Shown: positions 54,039 through 60,493 of the stretch, piece by piece
Layout of the letters: each line of letters opens with the position of its first letter
Numbering within the stretch: the first letter of the stretch is position 1
From: JADLGL01 sp050184415
GTDB taxonomy: Bacteria > Pseudomonadota > Alphaproteobacteria > Rhizobiales > Kaistiaceae
Assembly (NCBI GenBank): GCA_050184415.1
Contig: JBFXAJ010000008.1
Coordinates: forward strand, 1-64,000
Reading direction: 5' to 3'
DNA length: 64,000 bases
Made by a program: the position numbers and the translations under genes
The notes under the pieces: generated by a model
Databases searched by the model: none
What the model was told of the DNA's origin: nothing
What the model saw: the letters and a program-made list of their open reading frames with translations, nothing else

Positions 54039-54401
54039 TCAGCCGGTGGCGGCGAATGGATCGACGTCGCGATGAATTGGTTGCGCGCGGCCCATCCACG
54101 GTTCGGGACGGATGCAGCGCACCCAGTCGGCGAAACTCGGGATGAAGCCGAGATCCTCGCGAACATGCTGCTCGCCGATCAGCCGAACCGGCACGACACG
54201 GCCGGTCGAGATCGTGATCGTGGCGCCGAAGAAACGCTCCAGCATGAAGATGCCTTCAGCATGATGACGCAGTGCGCGATGACGGAAATCGGCCGTGATC
54301 GCCTTCGACTCATCGAACCATTGGTGGAGCGCCAGGTAGTCGTCGGCCGTTCCACCCCATTTCTTTGCCGAGGAAAGCGCGTGGTGATAGCAATGTCCCA
54401 T
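54039..54401 (-). CDS. DUF6915-like protein
   Basis: The 120-aa soluble protein reads 'MGHCYHHALSSAKKWGGTAD', 'YLALHQWFDESKAITADFRH', then 'RALRHHAEGIFMLERFFGAT', and ends with 'VPVRLIGEQHVREDLGFIPS'. The histidine-rich helical N-terminus and 'ALRHHAEGIF' resemble the DUF6915 family, known from phages and conjugative elements; the name is from memory. Conserved histidines could bind a metal. It lies 10 bases after the DUF6878 gene and shares its transcript. Confidence 0.8.
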   Translation of the reverse strand: MGHCYHHALSSAKKWGGTADDYLALHQWFDESKAITADFRHRALRHHAEGIFMLERFFGATITISTGRVVPVRLIGEQHVREDLGFIPSFADWVRCIRPEPWMGRAQPIHRDVDPFAATG

Positions 54402-54411
54402 CGTCGCCTCC

Positions 54412-54888
54412 TCAGAGTTCGTGGGTGTAGTTTTCAGACGACGTGTACCGCTCGTTATAATCGAGCGTGATCGTCCGGGCGGCGACGTCGAACGTGAACT
54501 CTCCATAGGCGCCGTCGTTGTTCTCCCAGCCGCAGTGTGTCGCGCCAAGGAAATCATAGGCAAGCGCTTCGATAGCCTCGGGGATCGTCTCGGCCTGACG
54601 CTTGATATCTGTGCTGGCCCATGCCGGGCTCGCGATCTCAATCGTGCCGGAGGGCAGATCGACGGCATCGTCACCGACCTTCCCCTCGATGTTCTCGACC
54701 TGCCCACTGTCGCCGTAGCCGTCGAAGCTCACGGTGACGATCGTGAGTCCCGCCGCTGAAAGAGCATCGAACAGGGTGGTCTTGTTCACCGTTCGCAGTT
54801 CTTTCGCGATGCGGTCATGATTGTCCTGCTCTCGGCGCCAATCGGCAAAGTCGGGCGATGGCATGGATGTCGTGTCGGTGTCGCTCAT
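54412..54888 (-). CDS. DUF6878-like protein
   Basis: The 158-aa acidic protein has 'WRREQDNHDRIAKELRTVNK', 'TTLFDALSAAGLTIVTVSFD', 'GYGDSGQVENIEG', 'HCGWENNDGAYGEFTFDVAA' and 'DYNERYTSSENYTHEL'. These match DUF6878 as I recall it, a frequent companion of DUF6915 and ArdC on mobile elements. The acid-rich surface is suggestive of DNA mimicry, as in some anti-restriction proteins, but that is speculation. AGGAG precedes ATG 54888, and a hairpin (54910-54915 with 54930-54935) lies directly before it. Confidence 0.8.
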   Translation of the reverse strand: MSDTDTTSMPSPDFADWRREQDNHDRIAKELRTVNKTTLFDALSAAGLTIVTVSFDGYGDSGQVENIEGKVGDDAVDLPSGTIEIASPAWASTDIKRQAETIPEAIEALAYDFLGATHCGWENNDGAYGEFTFDVAARTITLDYNERYTSSENYTHEL

Positions 54889-54953
54889 GGCGGGCTCCTG
54901 AAAAGAGAAGGGCCCGGCGTGATAGCCAGGCCCTGGGATTGAGGGATAAGAAG

Positions 54954-54977
54954 CGGGACGGTCGAAGCCGTCCCGCG
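54954..54977 (-). terminator. Hairpin after the ParB-like gene
   Basis: GCGGGACGG and CCGTCCCGC form a perfect 9-bp stem with a 6-base loop, 8 bases beyond the ParB-like stop at 54986. On the minus strand it is followed by TTCTTAT. It should end or attenuate transcription into the DUF6878-DUF6915 pair. Confidence 0.6.
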
Positions 54978-54985
54978 GGTTGGTC

Positions 54986-57133
54986 TCACTCGGCCGCGAT
55001 GATGTGCGGCTGCGGTTCGTCCACATCCTCGGCGTCATCGGCGTCATCGTCGCCGGCGAGGAATTCCGGCAACGTCTCGGTCTCGCCTTCGCCCTCGATG
55101 GGATCGTCCATCGCAGGCTCGGCATCTGCCGCGCGCAGTGGTTCTGGCAGCCAGCCGGTATCGGTCAGCAGCCGCTCAGCCTCTTTCGCCATATCGGCCT
55201 TCTTCAGGTGGTCGATGAGCTGCGCCGACTGTTCGCCCTTCGCCTCGCGCACCGCTTCGAGAATGCGAGGCTTGGTGACGCGGCCGAGATAGTTCTCGAC
55301 GGTGGGCTTCCAGCCAGCCTCCACCATGTTGAGCCCGACAGCGCGCGCCAGGCGGTCGGCATGGCCGAGACGGCGATCGAGGCCGTGCTGTGAAAGCCCG
55401 GCGCCGCCGTAGCGGTCGACCTTCTCATAGAGGGCGTTCACGCCATAGCTTACGCAATGGGCCAGCAAGGCCAGACGGCTGGTGTCGTCGAGGCCGTCGA
55501 GCCAATCCCACAGGCTCTGATCGTCTTGGGGGATGTCCGTCTTCCACGCCTCCTGTCGCTCGGCGACCGATTTCGCGGACGGGCTGTCCTTCAGGTCGGC
55601 GGCCTGGACGGAGAAGAAGACGTGGCGAACCGAGGCTTCCAGGTATCCGCCCGAAGACGAGGTGCGCTGGAAGGTGTCGGTGACGAGCTTGTGCAGCAGC
55701 GCCGTCATGGCGACGCGCGGGTTGTTCGCAACGGCGTCCCGCAGTGCCAGCGTCCGGTGCGCGGTCAGCTCCATCAGCAGCCGCTCGGGCAGCGGCTTGA
55801 TGACCTCGTCCTCATCCTCCTCCGGCTCGGCGGGCTGGCCGCCGATCGTGATGACAGCACGCTGCACGACCGGCGAGGTAGACTTGGAAGTTTCGCCGCC
55901 GTCCTGGTCGGTCTGATCATCGTCGCTGTTCGCCGGATCGGCGGCGGGCGCTTCATCCTCGGGCCGGACATAACCGCGATCGACCGACAGCGCGCCCTCG
56001 GCGTCGATGCTGACGAACACGCCGGCGCGGGCAATTTCGGCCGGATCGTAGGTCACAGGCCGATCCTCGAAGGCGGCGAGCGCCGTCTCGATCTCGCCAA
56101 GCCGCTCGTCGACCTCGTCGGGCAGTTCGTCCGCGCCTTCGTAGTCTGCCTCGAGCTTGGCGTATTCGGCGTTCAGCGCATCGATGGTCGCCTGCTCCTC
56201 GGCGGTCAGATCGGTCGCCACGCCGTCGAGTTCGCGCAGGCCGTGGGCATGGCCGTAGGGGAACTCGGTCGCGACCTCGATCCACTTCCACCCTTCGGCG
56301 GCGATGGTTTCCGCCTCGAGCTTCAGCTTCTCGGCGACCAGGCTATCGAGGAGGCCGATATTCTCGAGCCAACCGCCATCATCCTGCTGGAAGAGATCGC
56401 GCAGCACGATGCCGCCTGCCTGTTCATAGGCGTCGAGCCCGACGAACTCCGCCCGCCTGTCGGAGGCGCGGACCGTGCGCTCCGTCAGCAAGCGGCGGAT
56501 CTGATAGGCCTCCTTGCCGTAGCAGTTCCGGAGCGACTCCCAGACCTGCTGCTGACGTGCATGATCGGACGACACGGTGAAGGCCATGAGCTGATCGAGC
56601 GACATGCCGTCCTCGGCATAGACGTCGAGCAGAACTTCAGAGACGGAAGCGAGCCGGAGCCGCTGCTTGACGACATTCACCGCGACGAAGAAGGCGGCGG
56701 CGATGTCCTCCTCGGACCGCCCCTTCAAGCGCATGGCCTGGAAGGCGCGGAACTGGTCGAGCGGGTGCAGCGGCGCGCGCTGGATATTCTCGGCGAGTGA
56801 ATCGTCCTCGGCGAGGATTTCGGTCGAGGGATCGCGAACCACGCAGGGCACGGGCGCGGTCTTCGCCAGACGCTTCTGCTTCACCAGCAGTTCGAGCGCC
56901 CGGTAACGGCGCCCGCCGGCCGGGATCTCGAACATGCCGGTCTCGGCGCCCTCGGCGTCGAGCACCGGCCGGACGTTGAGGCCCTGTAGGAGCGTGCGTC
57001 GGGCAATGTCCTCGGCCAGTTCCTCGATCGAGACGCCGGCCTTCACGCGCCGGACGTTCGCCTGGCTCAGCACCAGCTTGTTGAAAGGGATGTCCCGCGA
57101 TGAGGACAAGACGATCTTCTGAACTCGGGTCAT
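54986..57133 (-). CDS. Large ParB-like N-domain nuclease/DNA-binding protein
   Basis: The 715-aa protein starts with a ParB/Srx domain ('FNKLVLSQANVRRVKAGVSI', 'FEIPAGGRRYRALELLVKQK', 'DSLAENIQRAPLHPLDQFRA', about residues 15-120). An HTH part follows ('RSEEDIAAAFFVAVNVVKQR'), then a long acidic helical C-terminus ('EEDEDEVIKPLPERLLMELT'). Standard ParB proteins are about 300 aa; this long form is typical of conjugative elements and plasmids, where it is annotated as ParB-like nuclease. Starts at 57133 (GGAG at good spacing) or 57139. No ParA is beside it. A family II leader precedes it. Confidence 0.92.
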   Translation of the reverse strand: MTRVQKIVLSSSRDIPFNKLVLSQANVRRVKAGVSIEELAEDIARRTLLQGLNVRPVLDAEGAETGMFEIPAGGRRYRALELLVKQKRLAKTAPVPCVVRDPSTEILAEDDSLAENIQRAPLHPLDQFRAFQAMRLKGRSEEDIAAAFFVAVNVVKQRLRLASVSEVLLDVYAEDGMSLDQLMAFTVSSDHARQQQVWESLRNCYGKEAYQIRRLLTERTVRASDRRAEFVGLDAYEQAGGIVLRDLFQQDDGGWLENIGLLDSLVAEKLKLEAETIAAEGWKWIEVATEFPYGHAHGLRELDGVATDLTAEEQATIDALNAEYAKLEADYEGADELPDEVDERLGEIETALAAFEDRPVTYDPAEIARAGVFVSIDAEGALSVDRGYVRPEDEAPAADPANSDDDQTDQDGGETSKSTSPVVQRAVITIGGQPAEPEEDEDEVIKPLPERLLMELTAHRTLALRDAVANNPRVAMTALLHKLVTDTFQRTSSSGGYLEASVRHVFFSVQAADLKDSPSAKSVAERQEAWKTDIPQDDQSLWDWLDGLDDTSRLALLAHCVSYGVNALYEKVDRYGGAGLSQHGLDRRLGHADRLARAVGLNMVEAGWKPTVENYLGRVTKPRILEAVREAKGEQSAQLIDHLKKADMAKEAERLLTDTGWLPEPLRAADAEPAMDDPIEGEGETETLPEFLAGDDDADDAEDVDEPQPHIIAAE

Positions 57134-57240
57134 GGTCATTCTCCATGACGGGCGGCCGTGAGGCTCTCTCTCGACCTTCAACCCGTCACGAAGACCAGCG
57201 CAGCCCTCTTCCTCTGGGACGCCGCAGATAAGCCGAGCCG
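57134..57240 (-). promoter_or_regulatory. Structured 5' leader, family II, copy A (before ParB-like gene)
   Basis: TGACGGG (57146-57152) pairs with CCCGTCA (57182-57188) around a 29-base loop that holds a purine-rich GGTCGAGAGAGAG stretch on the minus strand and an inner GTGAG/CTCTC stem. CGTGACGGGTTGAAG and the upstream GAG-AGAG pair are shared with copy B at 58282-58365 and, with changes, copy C. The hairpin ends a few bases before GGAG and the start codon, a position that could hide the ribosome site. Confidence 0.6.
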
Positions 57241-57321
57241 GAGATGCGCATCCGCACAGATCCGGCTTTGCGCGACGGCCGGCTCCGCCAAAGATGTGGG
57301 CCGAGTCCAGCGGCGGAAGAA

Positions 57322-58281
57322 TCACGCCGCTTCCTGTTCGCTATCCGATGTGGCGATAGAGCGCTCGTCATCGCCTGGAAGAAAACTGAGGATGAAATCG
57401 GCGGCCTTGCTTGCCTGCGACGCGGCGCGGACGATGGCGCGATTATCCTCGCGCAGCACCTCCAGCCAGGAGCCGATATAGTCGGCATGGCGCACGGTGG
57501 GGACGATGCCGAGCGAAGCGCAGCAGAATGCGGCGTTCATCTCAGCCACCAGCTCCTCGAACGCATACTTCTTGGAGCCGAAGGAGCCGGAAAGATCGCG
57601 GTTCAGCCGCTGCGGAGCGCCGCTGGCGTGACCGAGCTCGTGTAGCGCGGTGCGATGCCAGTTGATCGTTTCGAAATAGGCTTGCGGCGGCGGGACCTGC
57701 ACATAGTCGTGGGCCGGGACATAGAAGGCGCGGCTGCCGCCGATGCGGAAATCGATGTCCGTCGCCTTGATCAGCGCCTCGATCTTGGGCTCGATCAGGC
57801 CTGTCTCCGGTGGCGGCGACGCAACGGCAAGATCTTCAGGTAGACCCTCGCATTGCGCTAGGTTGAAGACGGTGAAGCGCTTCAGGAACGGGATGGCCTG
57901 CGCTTCCTCGCCGGTGTCGCGTGCCCGCTTCTTCTCGTCGTCGGGAATGAAGCGGTCGGCATAGACGACGGTGGTGCCGTGCTCGCCCTTGCGGACGTTG
58001 CCCCCGAGCGACAGGGCCTGCCGGAAAGTGACCCAGCCCTGGACGGGGAAGCCGTGCTCGATCACCGCCCCCCAGAGGATCAGCACATTGATCCCGGAAT
58101 ATTGCCGGCCGGTGGCGGCGTTCTTCGGCATGGCGAGCGGCGCCTTCGCCGCCGTCGTGCCCCACGGCTGGACCCAGGGCACGCGGCCGGCCTCCAGCTC
58201 GCCGATGATCTTGGTGGTGATTTCGTCGTAGAGGCTCGTCCGGTCAGAGCCGGAACGGGCGCGAGCGGTGTGTCTGGACAT
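57322..58281 (-). CDS. ardC: ArdC-like antirestriction protein (zincin plus ssDNA-binding)
   Basis: The 319-aa protein has the ArdC N-terminal domain ('LYDEITTKIIGELEAGRVPW', 'GRQYSGINVLILWGAVIEHG', 'GNVRKGEHGTTVVYADRFI') and a C-terminal metalloprotease-like domain with HELGH at 214-218, 'KKYAFEELVAEMNAAFCCAS' and 'YIGSWLEVLREDNRAIVRAA'. ArdC of plasmid pSa binds single-stranded DNA and protects incoming DNA from restriction in the new host. As the first gene of the minus-strand establishment set, it would be among the first expressed after transfer. A family II leader precedes it. Confidence 0.94.
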   Translation of the reverse strand: MSRHTARARSGSDRTSLYDEITTKIIGELEAGRVPWVQPWGTTAAKAPLAMPKNAATGRQYSGINVLILWGAVIEHGFPVQGWVTFRQALSLGGNVRKGEHGTTVVYADRFIPDDEKKRARDTGEEAQAIPFLKRFTVFNLAQCEGLPEDLAVASPPPETGLIEPKIEALIKATDIDFRIGGSRAFYVPAHDYVQVPPPQAYFETINWHRTALHELGHASGAPQRLNRDLSGSFGSKKYAFEELVAEMNAAFCCASLGIVPTVRHADYIGSWLEVLREDNRAIVRAASQASKAADFILSFLPGDDERSIATSDSEQEAA

Positions 58282-58365
58282 CGCGGATCTCCGCGACGGG
58301 CGCCGGGAGCCTCTCTCCCAGTCTTCAACCCGTCACGAAAACCCAGTCCGCACTCTGACTCTCGG
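58282..58365 (-). promoter_or_regulatory. Structured 5' leader, family II, copy B (before ArdC)
   Basis: GACGGG (58295-58300) pairs with CCCGTC (58329-58334) and, inside, GGGAG pairs with CTCCC around a CCTCT loop. In copy A the corresponding inner pair has a U-U mismatch instead of the second G-C, and the outer pair is conserved. The block CGTGACGGGTTGAAG and the GAGAG-AGAG pair upstream on the minus strand are shared. The structure lies 13 bases before ATG 58281. Confidence 0.6.
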
Positions 58366-58567
58366 GGCGTTGCGGGGTGTCCCCGCAGAAGGGGTCGGCC
58401 GAGACCGTAGGCTCGGCCGCAGGGGAAGGCTTTCCCCGCCAAACGGCGATCCGCATAGAAGTGGTGGTTTTAGAAAAAGCGATGAAAGGGGTAATTTATA
58501 GCCCATACGACGCATTTTCAGCGGTTGAGAGCCCGGGCGGCCGGGCTTTCCGTGCGACAGAGTTCTG
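58366..58567. other. Three successive hairpins between divergent ardC and abiE
   Basis: Perfect stems occur at 58372-58377/58381-58386 (GCGGGG/CCCCGC), 58396-58403/58412-58419 (CGGCCGAG/CTCGGCCG) and 58422-58427/58432-58437 (GGGGAA/TTCCCC). No gene is present. They may be transcription stops that insulate the divergent units, or part of the ardC leader. From 58460 the sequence turns AT-rich. Confidence 0.45.
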
Positions 58568-58630
58568 TTGACAAATATGCATCAAAATGGCTATTTATTG
58601 CCCACTTTAACACAGAATCGTAGACTTGCT
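58568..58630 (+). promoter_or_regulatory. AbiE promoter with inverted-repeat operator
   Basis: TTGACA (58568-58573) and TATTTA (58592-58597) with 18-base spacing make a near-consensus promoter in an AT-rich window. AAATA (58574-58578) and TATTT (58592-58596) form an inverted repeat overlapping it, a plausible site for autorepression by AbiEi, which in studied systems binds repeats in its own promoter. Confidence 0.55.
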
Positions 58631-59443
58631 ATGCAACCTCGCCAGCACAAAACGGCCAGCTTCCTGTCGGCTCATCCGGTGTTCACCCGGGCTGAATTCG
58701 CGGCGGCCTTCGGCCACCCGGCGGGCGGGGCCAATGTTACGAGCCTGCTCCGGCATCATCTGCGGGCCGGCAACATCAAGCGCATCAGTCGCGAGGTGTT
58801 TGCCGCGGTGCCCGCCCATCTGCCGGCGGAGCGGATGGTGATCGACCGCTTCGCCGCGGCGAGCAAGCTCCGTCCCGATGGCGTCTTGGGGCTTCACTCC
58901 GCGCTCGAGCTGCATGGCATAGCCTATTCCGAGTTCAACGAAGTCCAGCTCGTTAGCGCCGGGCGAACCGAACGCGTGGATCTGCCGTTTGGCGCTTGCC
59001 GCTTCGTCACGCCGCCGAAGGCGCTGGCGGCGGCCGGCAAGACCGACTACCTGACCACGACCATGGATCGGCAGGGGGTAACGGTCCGTGTGACCGCGGT
59101 CGAACGCACGGTCGTCGATGTCCTGCACCGGCCGGAACTCGCGGGCGGCGCCGAGGAAGTCCTGAAGTCGCTGGACCTGGTGCGCTATCTCGATCCGGCG
59201 AAGGTCGCCGACTATGTCGAACTGCTGGACAACCGCTCGCTCGCCTCCGTTTCCGGCTGGTGGCTCGAGAAGCGGCGCGCCGCGCTCGGCGTCTCCGACG
59301 ACGTCCTGGCGCGCCTCCGGGCCCGGCTTCCGCGATCGAAGCACTATGCGCTGGGCGCCGAACCTGGTCATGCCGTGCTCGTCGAGTCGTGGCGCGTGCT
59401 TCTCCCGGCGCAGGCGGTCGACGCCGCCTTTGAAGGCGTCTGA
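58631..59443 (+). CDS. abiEi: AbiEi-type antitoxin (type IV toxin-antitoxin)
   Basis: The 270-aa protein has an N-terminal winged-helix DNA-binding part ('FLSAHPVFTRAEFAAAFGHP', 'LLRHHLRAGNIKRISREVFA') and a C-terminal antitoxin domain ('LRPDGVLGLHSALELHGIAY', 'VTAVERTVVDVLHRPELAGG'). This matches AbiEi, the antitoxin and repressor of AbiE phage-abortive systems. I chose ATG 58631 because the promoter elements at 58568-58597 lie within any longer reading. It overlaps the toxin start by one base. Confidence 0.92.
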   Translation: MQPRQHKTASFLSAHPVFTRAEFAAAFGHPAGGANVTSLLRHHLRAGNIKRISREVFAAVPAHLPAERMVIDRFAAASKLRPDGVLGLHSALELHGIAYSEFNEVQLVSAGRTERVDLPFGACRFVTPPKALAAAGKTDYLTTTMDRQGVTVRVTAVERTVVDVLHRPELAGGAEEVLKSLDLVRYLDPAKVADYVELLDNRSLASVSGWWLEKRRAALGVSDDVLARLRARLPRSKHYALGAEPGHAVLVESWRVLLPAQAVDAAFEGV

Positions 59444-60462
59444 TGGCCGCGTCGCGAGAAACACTTCAGGACATCGCGGCCGAGCGGCAGCTTCAGCCCG
59501 CGACGCTGGAGCGCGTGATCCGGCTGATCGATATTCTCGATGCTTTCGGCGCGGACACGCTGATCGGGCCACGGATCGCCTTGAAGGGCGGCACGGCGCT
59601 CAACGTCTTCTATTCCGATCTGGACCGCCTCTCTGTCGATATCGACGTCAACTATGTCGGCGCGGTCGAGAAGGAACAGATGGACGCCGACCGGCCGGGA
59701 TTGGAAGACCGGATCGAGCGCTTGATGGAATCGAAAGGCTATGCCGCGCGGCGTGAGCCGTCCGAGCACGCTGGCGGCAAATGGATTTATCGCTACGCCT
59801 CCGCGCTGGGCGGGGCGGGGACCATCAAGATCAATATCAACTATCTCTATCGCGGCCCCCTTTACGGCGTGGATCGCATGCCATCGGTGGCAATCGGATC
59901 CTATCAGGCAACGAATGTTCCGGTTCTCGACATCCATGAGATCGTCGCCGGCAAGATGGTCGCGCTGGTCACGCGGCGCACCGCGCGCGATCTGTTCGAT
60001 GCGCACCGCATCATTGCCATGCCGGGGCTCGACTGGGCGAAGATCAAGGTGGCCACCTTGATGATCGGCGCGAGCGCCAAGAGCTTCGACTGGCGCACGG
60101 CCTCGCCCGATGAGATCGGATGCGAGGTCGCCGACATCACCGGCAAGCTGACCATGTGCCTGCACGATCGATATTTCGATGCCTTTGGCGGTCCGGCGGC
60201 CTGGATCGAGAACGTCACGGCAGAATGCCGGGAGAAGCTCGCACCGCTGTTTCAGTTTACGGCCAGCGAGACGGCATTTCTGGATGCCGTGCTGGAACGA
60301 GGTGAGATCGACACGTCGGCTCTGGAGGCGCCGGAGAACGTGCGGGCCTCGATAGAAGCCAGTCCGGCCCTGCGGTGGAAAGCACAGAACGTCAAAGCTT
60401 GGAAATCGGGCGATAAGTCGCTGGCGCCACGCACGAGGCGGCGACGACATCGAGATCCGTAG
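59443..60462 (+). CDS. abiEii: AbiEii-type nucleotidyltransferase toxin
   Basis: The 339-aa protein has the nucleotidyltransferase core of AbiEii/MenT toxins: 'ALKGGTALNVFY' (GGTALN 49-54) and the D-x-D metal site 'SVDIDVNY' (Asp66, Asp68), followed by 'IHEIVAGKMVALVTRRTARD'. Such toxins block growth by modifying tRNA or other targets and act in abortive infection and element maintenance. It is translationally coupled to the antitoxin gene. The C-terminal 'LAPRTRRRRHRDP' tail is basic. Confidence 0.93.
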   Translation: MAASRETLQDIAAERQLQPATLERVIRLIDILDAFGADTLIGPRIALKGGTALNVFYSDLDRLSVDIDVNYVGAVEKEQMDADRPGLEDRIERLMESKGYAARREPSEHAGGKWIYRYASALGGAGTIKININYLYRGPLYGVDRMPSVAIGSYQATNVPVLDIHEIVAGKMVALVTRRTARDLFDAHRIIAMPGLDWAKIKVATLMIGASAKSFDWRTASPDEIGCEVADITGKLTMCLHDRYFDAFGGPAAWIENVTAECREKLAPLFQFTASETAFLDAVLERGEIDTSALEAPENVRASIEASPALRWKAQNVKAWKSGDKSLAPRTRRRRHRDP

Positions 60463-60493
60463 AGGTCATATTAGGGAGGGGTGGGCCAACCAA

